From Streptococcus sp. M334 (lineage in GTDB: Bacteria; Bacillota; Bacilli; Lactobacillales; Streptococcaceae), in contig NZ_GL732487.1 of the NCBI RefSeq assembly GCF_000187745.1, positions 211,285 through 275,284 on the forward strand: a stretch of DNA of 64,000 bases, written 5' to 3'. Under the pieces are notes generated by a model, which did not search any database, was not told where the DNA came from, and was given only the letters and a program-made list of their open reading frames with translations. This document shows, in pieces, positions 55,861 through 64,000 of this stretch. The translations under genes were made by a program, and so were the position numbers. The first letter of the stretch is position 1; each line of letters begins with the position of its first letter.

Positions 55861-56660
55861 TCCTCCTTTTGTATTCCTATTTTCATATAAACTGTTGACA
55901 ATGTTGGTCTATCAATGTTAAAATGTAATTCAACACTGGCAGGAAAATCAGGTTGAGTCGTTGACTCTTCGGGTTGCGGTGCTATCCCTGAAACTTTGGT
56001 TTCTAAAGAACTGGAATTGCGATTGATTAGTTCGCCCCCAGTGTTAGATGGCTCTTGACTTCGGTCAGGAGCTTTTTGATACTTTTAAAGTTGATTTCTT
56101 CAGTAAATTATATTAAAATATAGATATCGAGAGGATAACGTAGGGCGACTGGTAACAGAGCGTTCAAAGGTACCAACTTCTGGTACGGGTGTGGGACTGC
56201 CTTCAGCTTTGAGCTGTAAAGACCCCTGACTACCATTGGTCCTCTCTTTTTGCTTACTCTTAAATTAAGTTCTTGTCTTTGCCTTTTAGTAAGCACTCCA
56301 CTCCATCTTGCTATTTCTATTTCTACATCGTTATACTTATAGATTGACTTCTTAACCTCATAAATGATAAAATGGAGTAAAGGTTGAGATTTGGTCTGAC
56401 TTGGTGACAAGTCTTTCAAAGGTTGTGATTCAATCACTTCAGGTAATGGTGCTGCCCCTTGAGCTTGCTCAGAAAGATCCCTTAATTTTGTCTCAGCCTT
56501 TTTATTTGCTCTTGAGATTTCTCAAGAGCTTTTTCTTTTTTCAAAGATATCATTCTGTCCCAACCATCTACACCAACGATTAATGAAACTAAAACTATAT
56601 TCTCCCTTAAATCTACTATCTCTTTAGATTTCCCCTTTAATTATAACACCTAAGCGCTCT
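55861..56660 (-). pseudogene. Decayed tandem remnants of a Pro/Ser-rich protein
   Basis: Three minus-strand segments in different frames resemble each other: KALEKSQEQ ... GAAPLPEVIESQPL (near 56540-56400), GSPTPVPEVGTFERSVTSRP (near 56190) and KAPDRSQEP ... GIAPQPEESTTQPDFPASVE ending IQKED at about 55861. Each ends with a RPTLS-like or QPLL-like stretch. Stops and frameshifts separate them. The parent family is not recognised. The rest of 55861-56744 has no intact gene. Confidence 0.4.
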
Positions 56661-56721
56661 CCGAACAAATCCTATCTATCTTTTGCTCCCTCTTCCCCTC
56701 ACGACTTTCTCGTTTCCGTCT

Positions 56722-56750
56722 TTTACTAATTTTTCATTTTATGTTATAAT
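56722..56750 (+). promoter_or_regulatory. rpoY-rnjA promoter
   Basis: Extended -10 TGTTATAAT at 56742-56750 with a weak TTTACT at -35. Confidence 0.65.
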
Positions 56751-56861
56751 TGAAATAATTGTAACGAATCAAGGTCAATCTAGACACAAAATGGAATGAA
56801 ATCAAGCAAATCTCTGCTAAAAGTTTGGAATAAGCTGACCTGTAAAATAGAAAGGAACTAT

Positions 56862-57095
56862 ATGATTTACAAAGTTTTTTATCAAGAAACAAAAGAACGT
56901 AGCCCACGTCGTGAAACTACACGCGCACTTTACCTAGACATCGATGCCAGCTCAGAACTTGAGGGCCGTATCGCTGCTCGCCAACTTGTCGAAGAAAATC
57001 GCCCAGAGTATAATATCGAGTATATCGAACGCTTGTCTGACAAATTGCTAGATTACGAAAAAGAAACTGGCGCCTTCGAAATCACGGAGTTCTAA
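56862..57095 (+). CDS. rpoY: RpoY, RNA polymerase epsilon subunit (DUF1447)
   Basis: 77 aa from ATG 56862 ([18 protein letters not shown]), SD AGAAAGGAA; the frame opens earlier. [20 protein letters not shown] is the family core. Always next to rnjA in streptococci; one nucleotide separates them here. Confidence 0.95.
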   Translation: MIYKVFYQETKERSPRRETTRALYLDIDASSELEGRIAARQLVEENRPEYNIEYIERLSDKLLDYEKETGAFEITEF

Positions 57096-57096
57096 T

Positions 57097-58776
57097 ATGG
57101 CCTATACTCTTAAACCTGAAGAAGTCGGCGTTTTTGCCATCGGTGGTCTGGGAGAAATCGGGAAAAATACATACGGAATTGAATACCAAGATGAGATTAT
57201 CATCGTCGATGCTGGGATTAAATTCCCAGAAGATGACTTACTGGGTATCGACTATGTTATCCCTGACTACTCTTACATAGTAGACAATATCGACCGCGTC
57301 AAGGCTGTCTTGATCACACACGGACACGAGGACCACATCGGTGGGATTCCTTTCCTACTCAAGCAAGCAAATGTCCCAATCTATGCTGGACCACTTGCCT
57401 TGGCTTTGATCCGTGGGAAACTCGAAGAACACGGTCTCTTGCGCAACGCCAAACTTTACGAAATCAACCACAACACTGAGTTGACCTTTAAAAATCTCAA
57501 GGCAACTTTCTTTAGAACGACTCACTCTATTCCAGAGCCTTTGGGGATTGTCATTCATACTCCTCAAGGGAAAATTGTCTGTACGGGTGACTTCAAGTTT
57601 GACTTAACACCAGTTGGTGAACCAGCAGATTTGCACCGTATGGCAGCTCTTGGTGAAGAAGGTGTACTCTGTCTCCTGTCTGACTCGACAAATGCAGAAA
57701 TTCCAACCTTTACCAACTCTGAAAAAGTCGTTGGCCAGTCCATCATGAAGATTATCCAAGGCATAGAGGGACGTATCATCTTTGCATCCTTTGCCTCAAA
57801 TATCTTCCGTCTCCAGCAAGCAACAGAAGCTGCTGTTAAGACTGGGCGCAAGATCGCTGTCTTTGGTCGTTCTATGGAAAAGGCCATTGTCAACGGAATC
57901 GAGCTTGGCTACATCAAAGCTCCTAAGGGAACCTTTATCGAGCCAAATGAAATCAAAGACTACCCTGCAGGCGAGGTTCTGATCCTCTGTACAGGTAGTC
58001 AGGGCGAGCCAATGGCTGCCCTCTCTCGCATCGCTAACGGAACTCACCGTCAGGTACAACTCCAACCAGGCGATACTGTTATCTTCTCTTCTAGTCCAAT
58101 CCCTGGAAACACGACTAGCGTCAACAAGCTGATTAACATCATTTCAGAAGCTGGTGTCGAAGTTATCCACGGTAAGGTTAACAATATCCATACATCTGGA
58201 CACGGTGGCCAGCAAGAGCAAAAACTTATGCTCCGCTTGATTAAGCCAAAATACTTCATGCCTGTCCACGGTGAATACCGCATGCAAAAAGTCCACGCTG
58301 GACTAGCGGTGGATACTGGTGTTGAGAAGGACAATATCTTTATCATGAGCAATGGTGATGTGCTTGCCCTTACCGCAGATTCTGCTCGTATCGCAGGCCA
58401 TTTCAACGCCCAAGATATCTATGTCGATGGAAATCGTATCGGTGAAATCGGTGCTGCTGTTCTCAAAGATCGTCGTGATCTATCTGAAGACGGTGTCGTT
58501 CTGGCAGTCGCAACTGTTGACTTCAAATCGCAGATGATTCTGTCTGGTCCAGACATCCTCAGTCGAGGCTTTGTCTACATGAGAGAGTCTGGCGACTTGA
58601 TTCGCCAAAGCCAACGCATCCTCTTCAATGCTATTCGTATTGCACTGAAAAACAAGGATGCTAGCGTTCAATCTGTCAATGGTGCCATTGTCAACGCTAT
58701 TCGCCCCTTCCTCTATGAAAATACAGAACGTGAGCCGATTATCATCCCTATGATCCTCACACCAGATGAAGAATAA
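57097..58776 (+). CDS. rnjA: RNase J1
   Basis: 559 aa. Metallo-beta-lactamase core [13 protein letters not shown] (about residues 72-84), beta-CASP domain and [26 protein letters not shown]. Dual 5'-exo and endoribonuclease. The stop codon is followed within one base by a RUP. Confidence 0.96.
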   Translation: MAYTLKPEEVGVFAIGGLGEIGKNTYGIEYQDEIIIVDAGIKFPEDDLLGIDYVIPDYSYIVDNIDRVKAVLITHGHEDHIGGIPFLLKQANVPIYAGPLALALIRGKLEEHGLLRNAKLYEINHNTELTFKNLKATFFRTTHSIPEPLGIVIHTPQGKIVCTGDFKFDLTPVGEPADLHRMAALGEEGVLCLLSDSTNAEIPTFTNSEKVVGQSIMKIIQGIEGRIIFASFASNIFRLQQATEAAVKTGRKIAVFGRSMEKAIVNGIELGYIKAPKGTFIEPNEIKDYPAGEVLILCTGSQGEPMAALSRIANGTHRQVQLQPGDTVIFSSSPIPGNTTSVNKLINIISEAGVEVIHGKVNNIHTSGHGGQQEQKLMLRLIKPKYFMPVHGEYRMQKVHAGLAVDTGVEKDNIFIMSNGDVLALTADSARIAGHFNAQDIYVDGNRIGEIGAAVLKDRRDLSEDGVVLAVATVDFKSQMILSGPDILSRGFVYMRESGDLIRQSQRILFNAIRIALKNKDASVQSVNGAIVNAIRPFLYENTEREPIIIPMILTPDEE

Positions 58777-58878
58777 TACTCTTCGAAAATCTCTTCAAAC
58801 CACGTCAGCTTCGCCTTGCCGTACTCAAGTACAGTCTTCAGCTAGCTTCCTAGTTTGCTCTTTGATTTTCATTGAGTA
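58777..58878 (+). mobile_element. RUP-type repeat, copy 4
   Basis: TACTCTTCGAAAATC to GATTTTCATTGAGTA, same orientation as copy 1, directly after the rnjA TAA. Confidence 0.75.
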
Positions 58879-58957
58879 CAAGTCAACAAAACAGCCCCGT
58901 TTTCGGCGACTTGACACTCAGCACTCTAAAATAATCTAAGTTCACACATCTTATAAT

Positions 58958-58990
58958 AAAAAGCTAAGACAAAATCAGTCTTAGCTTTTT
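58958..58990. terminator. Bidirectional terminator after rnjA
   Basis: AAAAGCTAAGAC / GTCTTAGCTTTT, 12-bp perfect arms. Confidence 0.88.
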
Positions 58991-58998
58991 AAACTATC

Positions 58999-59160
58999 TT
59001 ATTTATTATTTTTCTTCCTTTCGTACTCATCTAAACTATCATTATATTTTCCTGTGAAAAATTCAAAGATACCACTAAAAATAGAATCCAATAAATCTAC
59101 AAACTTTCCATAAAAGTAAGCAAGTATGAAAAGCACGACAAATCCAATAATAATTTCCAT
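58999..59160 (-). CDS. Small single-pass membrane protein (53 aa)
   Basis: Starts MEIIIGFVVLFILAYFYGKF and ends in a charged tail (DEYERKKNNK). AGGAG lies 6 nt before ATG 59160; an ATG also sits at 59163. Third gene behind the lipoprotein and the 162-aa gene. Unknown. Confidence 0.55.
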   Translation of the reverse strand: MEIIIGFVVLFILAYFYGKFVDLLDSIFSGIFEFFTGKYNDSLDEYERKKNNK

Positions 59161-59173
59161 CATATTCTCCTAT

Positions 59174-59662
59174 CTAATATTTTCGCAACTCAATGAGTAG
59201 CTCCTTAAATTCATCATCTTTCCATAGAGAATAAGAGACTATTCCGCCTATAGAAAAAGAAACTATTACACCCATTAAACTAGAATGTCTCTTTTTTGCT
59301 ACCAACTTATTTAGCTCATTTGATAATCCCTTAAATAAACCATAAGAAGTATACGACTCAGGATAAAATACCGAACCTGCTTCAAAATTTGCTCCATAGT
59401 AAATCACTTCACCATTTCCTTTAAAACCAAAGAATAGGAAAGATATAACACAAAGAACTAAAATTACTAATCTAGGTTTTAGTCTTGGGCTAATATTATT
59501 CATATTAGTACTGTTTAACTCGCTTTCTGATATTATTTTATTATCTTTAGGGTGTAGATTTTTTATTGATTGTCCTGAAATCCTATCTCCAATAATTACA
59601 ATAAGTAGGAACGGTAAGTTTATGACTGCTAAACCTAGTAGAATACTCCAACTACTTTCCAT
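59174..59662 (-). CDS. Hypothetical membrane protein (162 aa)
   Basis: N-terminal helix (ILLGLAVINLPFLLIVIIG), a second helix near 70 (LVILVLCVISFLFFGF) and a third near 135, with an extracytoplasmic loop between the last two. AT-rich. Appears co-transcribed with the lipoprotein 17 nt upstream. Not recognised. Confidence 0.65.
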   Translation of the reverse strand: MESSWSILLGLAVINLPFLLIVIIGDRISGQSIKNLHPKDNKIISESELNSTNMNNISPRLKPRLVILVLCVISFLFFGFKGNGEVIYYGANFEAGSVFYPESYTSYGLFKGLSNELNKLVAKKRHSSLMGVIVSFSIGGIVSYSLWKDDEFKELLIELRKY

Positions 59663-59678
59663 ACAACATTACTCCATT

Positions 59679-60149
59679 CTATTTAACTCGTTTAAACTCA
59701 AAAGTTATCGATTTACTTCCAATTGTAATGCCATTAGTAGGCTTTGAATTTTTATCTATGATATTTTCGAAATATAATGTATTTTGGTCTTCAGAAAGTG
59801 TAGCAATACCATAAATATTAGCACCATCAATTGTTATCTTATTGCCATCTTTTTTCCAATTTGCATTAAATAGCATTCCGCTATCCATAACTAAAGTTCC
59901 GTCTTCCTTAATTTCCATAGTAGCGTTAAAATGTAATTCATTCATGAGTATAGATAATATATTACCACTTAGATTATTACCAGATAATGAATTTACTATA
60001 CTTTTGGCATCTTCTCTTGTATTTCCTTGGTTAAATATATCTGTAGTCCAAATGCCTATAAATTTTTTTTCTGGAGTACAGGCAGTTAAAATAATGAAAG
60101 TAAATAAAAGTATTACAATTTTAGTAATATTTTTGATTATCTTCTCCAT
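59679..60149 (-). CDS. Hypothetical lipoprotein (156 aa)
   Basis: Signal peptide and lipobox LTACTP (Cys near residue 24), mature part with KFIGIWTTD and a beta-rich pattern ending TFEFKRVK, lipocalin-like in feel. SD GAGGTG. The region between it and the recombinase contains two inverted recombination-like sites, so its promoter may be switchable. Confidence 0.7.
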   Translation of the reverse strand: MEKIIKNITKIVILLFTFIILTACTPEKKFIGIWTTDIFNQGNTREDAKSIVNSLSGNNLSGNILSILMNELHFNATMEIKEDGTLVMDSGMLFNANWKKDGNKITIDGANIYGIATLSEDQNTLYFENIIDKNSKPTNGITIGSKSITFEFKRVK

Positions 60150-60210
60150 AAATCACCTCGTTCTGTTTTACCCAATCTTAAAAATCCCTGCTACAATAGG
60201 GGTTGAGCTT

Positions 60211-60238
60211 GTTTTAGTTAACGGTCGTCAACTAAAAC
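60211..60238 (+). repeat. Putative serine-recombinase crossover site 1
   Basis: 28-bp dyad with arms GTTTTAGTT / AACTAAAAC around a centre containing AACGGTCGT; central dinucleotide GT. Confidence 0.65.
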
Positions 60239-60326
60239 AATGAAAAAATAAAAATGCCAATTCAACAAGGCAACTAAAACCTTATTAAATCAGCATTTTA
60301 AAATATTTTTATTGATAACTTTGATT

Positions 60327-60354
60327 GTTTTAACAAACGACCGTTCGCTAAAAC
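60327..60354 (-). repeat. Putative serine-recombinase crossover site 2, inverted
   Basis: On the minus strand GTTTTAG ... AACGGTCGT ... TAAAAC, the same 28-bp layout as site 1 but opposite orientation; 47 bp from the recombinase stop. Confidence 0.65.
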
Positions 60355-60400
60355 TGTTGATAGGTTTAATGTACTATTTTTCTAAGGATTTGTCAATCAA

Positions 60401-61045
60401 TTATAGGTGATTTTTTCTATTTATTTGAATACTATTGCGCCTTAATACATTATATATGGTTGCGGTGGAAATGTTTAGCTGATTCGCAATATTTCGAACG
60501 GACATTTCTTTTTGCTGGTATTGTGCAATAATTTGCTTTTCTTTATCTTTCGCTATTCCTTTATTGCCAAGTTTTACACCTTTTTCTTTCGCTTTGCGGA
60601 GTCCGTCTTTAGTGCGTTCAGAAATAGCTTGAAGCTCCCATTCTGCCACATAACCCAACATCAAACAAAAGAATTTTCCAGTTAAAGAATCTGTTTCAAT
60701 ATTTTCATGAATTGATTGAAGATGAATACCATTTTTAGTTAAATCTTCAATAATAGCAGAGAGGTGAAGCATTTTTCTGGTAAGTCTATCCAATTTATAC
60801 ACAACAAAATTTGTTTTAACACCTTGCTGGGCATATTTTTTCGCCATTTTTAAAGCTTTGTCAAGTTGTTTTCGCTCCTGATTTCCGCCTGAATCTTTTT
60901 CAATATAGAGCTTGTTGCAAAAGCTGAGCGCCTCTTTTTGAACAGATAACCCTAATTCTTGCCGATTATCTGTTGAGCTAACGCGAGCATAGCCGATAGT
61001 TATGGTTTTGATATTTTCTAATTTGTTCTTGTGATGATTTGTCAA
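60401..61045 (-). CDS. Serine recombinase (resolvase/invertase family)
   Basis: 214 aa. Catalytic Ser in YARVSSTDNRQ (residue 23), FVVYKLDRLTRK with conserved Arg pair, the long E helix GKFFCLMLGYVAEWELQAISERTKDGL, and a C-terminal HTH (MSVRNIANQLNISTATIYNVL). Cuts short dyad sites as a dimer. Adjacent inverted sites argue for an invertase. Confidence 0.93.
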   Translation of the reverse strand: MTNHHKNKLENIKTITIGYARVSSTDNRQELGLSVQKEALSFCNKLYIEKDSGGNQERKQLDKALKMAKKYAQQGVKTNFVVYKLDRLTRKMLHLSAIIEDLTKNGIHLQSIHENIETDSLTGKFFCLMLGYVAEWELQAISERTKDGLRKAKEKGVKLGNKGIAKDKEKQIIAQYQQKEMSVRNIANQLNISTATIYNVLRRNSIQINRKNHL

Positions 61046-61106
61046 AATTTCTCCTTTCTTTACTATTGTAGCAGGTAGTTATATTTTAGAGAAAAATTAA
61101 CGAAAT

Positions 61107-61131
61107 GAAAAAGACCCACAAGGCGGGTCTT
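61107..61131 (-). terminator. Terminator after the 134-aa gene
   Basis: AAGACCC / GGGTCTT stem with T-run on the minus strand. Confidence 0.8.
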
Positions 61132-61138
61132 AAATAAG

Positions 61139-61543
61139 TTACTTTGAACGATAGCGATAATTTTCATCCTCCTTATAGTTATCATGAACTACAATTGAGT
61201 TATACTCTTCAAAAGTTAAATCGAGACATTCTATCAGATAATTGGTAAAAACTGGGTCTAAATTAGATGGTAAGATCTCCTCATTAGTCATAAAATTACT
61301 TAGTGTATCTTGTACTATATCTCTGACTTTAGTTAAAGTTCTCAAATTTTTACCGTAGGCGGTCTCAACTTCTTCAATTTCCATTCCTAATAAACAAGCA
61401 ATCTGCTCAATCCCAAGAGAAGGAATATCTTTAGCTAGCATTCTTCGAGCTATATTTTCTTTTGAAAACGGGTCGCACAAAGTATCATTCCAAATAATTT
61501 TTTCGACAGTTTCTTTGCTATCATGATAAAACGGATATTTCAT
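61139..61543 (-). CDS. Hypothetical protein (134 aa)
   Basis: ATG 61543 (MKYPFYHDSKETVEK) behind AGAGGAAAAAAT; the frame opens at 61558. FSKENIARRMLAKDIPSLGIEQIACLLGMEIEEVETA looks like an HTH-containing region seen in small phage or island proteins. Preceded by a 130-nt leader with a GTTCACAG / CTGTGAAC hairpin. Confidence 0.55.
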   Translation of the reverse strand: MKYPFYHDSKETVEKIIWNDTLCDPFSKENIARRMLAKDIPSLGIEQIACLLGMEIEEVETAYGKNLRTLTKVRDIVQDTLSNFMTNEEILPSNLDPVFTNYLIECLDLTFEEYNSIVVHDNYKEDENYRYRSK

Positions 61544-61674
61544 ATTTTTTCCTCTCAAATAATAAAAATCTACCGTTCACAGTCAGTAGAAGGGCTAATT
61601 TTCTATAGAGCTGTGAACAACTTTCATTAATCAAGAAGATTAAAGTTGCGAAAATTATAAATTTTATATTAAAT

Positions 61675-61703
61675 ATTATACTTTTTTATTTTAGGTTTGT
61701 CAA
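61675..61703 (-). promoter_or_regulatory. Consensus promoter of the 134-aa gene
   Basis: TTGACA, 17 nt, TATAAT on the minus strand, starting only 4 nt from the stop of the upstream gene. Confidence 0.85.
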
Positions 61704-61706
61704 TAT

Positions 61707-62897
61707 CTATTCAGGCGGTGTGTATTTTAATAATTTGTTATGAGGTCGAATATCAATTTTAACTCCTGAACCTACTAAGGTATACCTATCTATTTCAACT
61801 TCAAAATATTGGTTATTAGACTTAACGAAACGAATCCTATCATCATGCTTAAAAGACCCAAAGAAATGACCTGCAATTTTAAAATTATGCTTATCTTCCT
61901 TATTTAGTTCACTTAATTTCGCTACAAATTTAAATTTACTTGCAGATTCCTTTAGACGATAAATTATTTCTCCGACAGGAAAATTCAAAATAGATTTTTG
62001 AACAACTTCAATAGCATAATTTGAACTATCTTTAATTCCTTCAACTCTATATGTTTTCTTGTATGCTTGTTTTGAATCAGGTTTTTCCCACTCTTTTTCA
62101 ATTATCTGATTATCTTGGAAGACTTCGCCATTTATTTTCAAACATTCAATACGATGACGCTCCCTAAAATTTTCATATTCAAAACCGACAACAAATTCAA
62201 AATAATCAGCCTTAGGCTTTTTAGCGTTTAAGAATCTAGTTACGATTTTTGTGGTGGTTACCGTTTCAATAACATTTTCTTTAGGATTAGGGGTAATCAC
62301 CACATCTCTATCAATAGAATCAAAAAATAATCCATTATTATAAGAAGCTCTCAATTCATGTATAACAGATATATCTTGACTCTCTCCACTCTTTATATTA
62401 TCTATATCTATATCAAAATTTTTTAAATCAGATGCAATATAGTAAAGAACATATGTAAAGAATATAATAAACTCATTATTAGACACATAAAGTTCAAGCC
62501 CCCTGACAAGACTATGACTATTTAAATTACTATTATCTGTAAAAATCTTTAAAATCTTCAAACAGAGTTCTTTATCTAAAAAAGATTTTATATTTATATC
62601 GTCTTTGATAGTTTTTTCTATAGCAGTACAAGCAAGATCAATATTAACAGACCTATAATATTTTAATATTTGTTGAGGAATCTGCCTTTTTCCTTTTGTA
62701 AATCTCCAAGTTACTTGATCGTCATATTTTTTAATCTCTTCTATATGACCATCACTACTTTTTACTAGTATGGCTATTAAGTTATTTAGTATCTTGTAGT
62801 TAGCGTTCCAACTATTGTTAAAATCACCTTTACTTTCAATAAGAATATTAAGTAACTTTGCAAAATACGGTGACTGCTTGCTTTTCTGTCTTACCAT
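61707..62897 (-). CDS. Hypothetical protein (396 aa), AT-rich
   Basis: SD GGAGG 7 nt before ATG 62897. Helical N-terminal 200 residues (YFAKLLNILIESKGDFNNSW), then a beta-rich C-terminal 190 residues. No membrane segment, no nuclease, ATPase or HTH motif seen. Upstream repeats could be its operator. Island location makes a defence or regulatory role possible, but this is not shown. Confidence 0.65.
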   Translation of the reverse strand: MVRQKSKQSPYFAKLLNILIESKGDFNNSWNANYKILNNLIAILVKSSDGHIEEIKKYDDQVTWRFTKGKRQIPQQILKYYRSVNIDLACTAIEKTIKDDINIKSFLDKELCLKILKIFTDNSNLNSHSLVRGLELYVSNNEFIIFFTYVLYYIASDLKNFDIDIDNIKSGESQDISVIHELRASYNNGLFFDSIDRDVVITPNPKENVIETVTTTKIVTRFLNAKKPKADYFEFVVGFEYENFRERHRIECLKINGEVFQDNQIIEKEWEKPDSKQAYKKTYRVEGIKDSSNYAIEVVQKSILNFPVGEIIYRLKESASKFKFVAKLSELNKEDKHNFKIAGHFFGSFKHDDRIRFVKSNNQYFEVEIDRYTLVGSGVKIDIRPHNKLLKYTPPE

Positions 62898-62911
62898 AAT
62901 GATACCTCCAG

Positions 62912-62973
62912 CATAAAAGTCAAGTTTTAGGACATAAAAATCAAGTTTTTGAGTCTACTTGACTTGTTTTATG
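62912..62973. repeat. GTCAAGT repeats in a divergent intergenic region
   Basis: CATAAAAGTCAAGTTTT (62912-62928), CATAAAAATCAAGTTTT (62933-62949) and an inverted relative (TACTTGACTTGTTTTATG, 62956-62973). Likely operator cluster. Confidence 0.55.
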
Positions 62974-62977
62974 CCAA

Positions 62978-63006
62978 TTTTCAATAACAAAAACCTCTGG
63001 TACAAT
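62978..63006 (+). promoter_or_regulatory. Promoter of the plus-strand small-protein cluster
   Basis: TTTTCA, 17 nt, TACAAT with extended TGG. Confidence 0.6.
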
Positions 63007-63070
63007 TCATATATAGCTTAAGTATACCACACAACTCGAGTAAATGTGGTTAGGAAGGAGGAAAATTCTC

Positions 63071-63154
63071 TTGCTAACATTACTTATCTTTTTACCGTAT
63101 CTTCTAACCTCAGCTGCTGCGATATATTTCATAAATAAAAGGTCTAGGAAATAA
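63071..63154 (+). CDS. Tiny hydrophobic peptide (27 aa, TTG start)
   Basis: AAGGAGG lies 9 nt before TTG 63071. Product: LTLLIFLPYLLTSAAAIYF then NKRSRK, one membrane helix and a basic tail, like type I toxin or leader peptides. Followed by two competing hairpins. Confidence 0.4.
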   Translation: MLTLLIFLPYLLTSAAAIYFINKRSRK

Positions 63155-63161
63155 CCGCCTA

Positions 63162-63217
63162 CAGGTTTATATTAGGTTGTGTAAGCCCCACTAATATAAA
63201 CCTGCCTCTCTGGGGCT
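63162..63217 (+). promoter_or_regulatory. Two mutually exclusive hairpins before the 86-aa gene
   Basis: CAGGTTTATATTAG (63162-63175) pairs with CTAATATAAACCTG (63191-63204). AGCCCC (63184-63189) pairs with GGGGCT (63212-63217). The stems overlap, as in an attenuator. Confidence 0.55.
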
Positions 63218-63233
63218 ACTAAGGAGAAAAACT

Positions 63234-63494
63234 ATGCTTCAACAAAATAATCAAAATCAAATTTATGTTAACCCTCAACTGTCAAATACTTTTCAGCTTG
63301 AAGTTGCTAAAAGACTAAGCAAATCGATGGCGGATAATCAAGCCTTGGAGCTTCTCGCTAGCGATATTTTATATAAAGTGGGTAATCTGGCGCTTACTCA
63401 GACTGAAATACTCAAAAATACACCAGAAGCTAAAGCCTACACCGATTATATTCTAAAAGCATTCACTTATTACGCTACTGAAAAGATGAAATGA
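63234..63494 (+). CDS. Hypothetical protein (86 aa)
   Basis: SD AAGGAG; helical, soluble MLQQNNQNQIYVNPQLSNTFQLEVAKRL. First clear gene of a small plus-strand cluster that continues past the window. Unknown. Confidence 0.6.
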   Translation: MLQQNNQNQIYVNPQLSNTFQLEVAKRLSKSMADNQALELLASDILYKVGNLALTQTEILKNTPEAKAYTDYILKAFTYYATEKMK

Positions 63495-63503
63495 GGTAGC
63501 TTT

Positions 63504-63704
63504 ATGATGGACTACTTTATAGCTTTTATAATTATCATTGTTGTTGTATTTCTTTGGGATTGGTTCGAAAAACCAAAACAAGCAGATAAAAAGCACTATA
63601 GTGAAGAAGAAATCGCCCTGGCAGAATTTCTGGAAAAACGGCAAGAAATCAATGAACTTTTCTTGGCTGCAAAATCCGAATTGAGAAAATTCGAAAGAAA
63701 ATAA
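63504..63704 (+). CDS. Hypothetical single-pass membrane protein (66 aa)
   Basis: MMDYFIAFIIIIVVVFLWDWF helix followed by a charged helical tail. GAGGTAG before tandem ATGs (63504, 63507). Nine nt behind the previous gene. Confidence 0.6.
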   Translation: MMDYFIAFIIIIVVVFLWDWFEKPKQADKKHYSEEEIALAEFLEKRQEINELFLAAKSELRKFERK

Positions 63705-63861
63705 AAGCCTTGATTGGACTAGACAAAAGTAAAAAATATGTTGAAATATACTACTGTTTCATTACTTAAAATTCATTCCAATCGCTCTAAAAACTGAAGG
63801 TAATGAAATTTAACTTTTCACCAATTTTCTTGTATAAATGGAGGCAGAAAGGAGACCAGCT

Positions 63862-64000
63862 ATGAGAAAACTAATGGCATATATTCTTGGATTTGTTGCT
63901 TGTGCTTGGCTTATTAATTGGGCGGTGAAACTAATTCTGGAAGTTTGGTGGTTCTTGGTTTTGACGACTGCGGTTATTTTCATTGGCTGGTTCGTCTTTC
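63862..64000 (+). CDS. Membrane protein, 3' end beyond the window
   Basis: ATG 63862 with SD AGAAAGGAG. Two hydrophobic segments (YILGFVACAWLINW and WWFLVLTTAVIFIGW) in the first 46 residues, open at the window edge. Confidence 0.5.
   Translation, partial: MRKLMAYILGFVACAWLINWAVKLILEVWWFLVLTTAVIFIGWFVF

Noticed and set aside
56108..56437. Minus ORF of 109 aa
   Set aside because: It crosses frames of the decayed segments; start codon falls inside a segment and there is no SD.

Overview
The window looks like chromosomal DNA of Streptococcus pneumoniae or a very close mitis-group relative. Gene content and order (competence-regulated ccs4 locus, cls, folC, ireB-ruvX-DUF1292, spx, uvrA, ruvA-tag, ribDEBAH, mutL/hexB, metQ-M20-metNI, tsaB-rimI-tsaD, rpoY-rnjA) match what I recall of that chromosome. 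RUP-type repeats and a ComX (SigX) cin-box are also present. The window runs opposite to the usual published orientation of these genes.

Layout. 1-11.4 kb is core DNA, nearly all on the minus strand: a late-competence operon, cardiolipin synthase, two lipoproteins, folC, the ireB-ruvX operon, spx, a proline peptidase and uvrA. 11.4-22.7 kb is a phage satellite (PICI-like) of about 11.3 kb between uvrA and corA. It has a tyrosine integrase, a CI/Cro-type divergent switch, a BRO-type antirepressor and Rha regulator, a DnaD/DnaC-type replication pair, late-type regulators and no capsid or tail genes. A 24-bp near-perfect repeat bounds it, and its 0.43-kb array of nine helically phased dyads looks like its replication origin. 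It also carries an eight-fold excess of the Chi heptamer GCGCGTG and a candidate antisense RNA facing the antirepressor start site. 22.7-37.5 kb is core again: corA, an S66 peptidase, SemiSWEET, tag-ruvA, an FMN-riboswitch-controlled riboflavin operon, mutL, LytTR/DUF3021, an Nramp-like transporter and nrdI. It ends with the C-terminal scrap of a deleted AraC-type response regulator.

37.5-48.2 kb holds the methionine ABC transporter with a MET-box, an amino-acid binding lipoprotein, azlCD, and an inserted Rgg-MFS module flanked by a duplicated metI 3' end. 48.2-52.9 kb is the most notable accessory island: a pheromone system (shp peptide gene convergent with rgg) placed head to head with a 30-residue precursor peptide gene, a class III lanthionine synthetase-like enzyme and an MFS exporter. 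This looks like a complete quorum-sensing-controlled RiPP locus. 53-58.8 kb is tsaD-rimI-tsaB, a decayed region where the cib bacteriocin locus would be expected, then rpoY-rnjA. 59-64 kb is AT-rich accessory DNA with a serine recombinase next to two inverted 28-bp crossover-like sites (a possible invertible switch), a lipoprotein, unknown genes, and a plus-strand cluster of small membrane proteins that leaves the window.

Functions were assigned by reading translations and motifs. No database search was run. Promoters, terminators, small ORFs and RNAs were found by eye.
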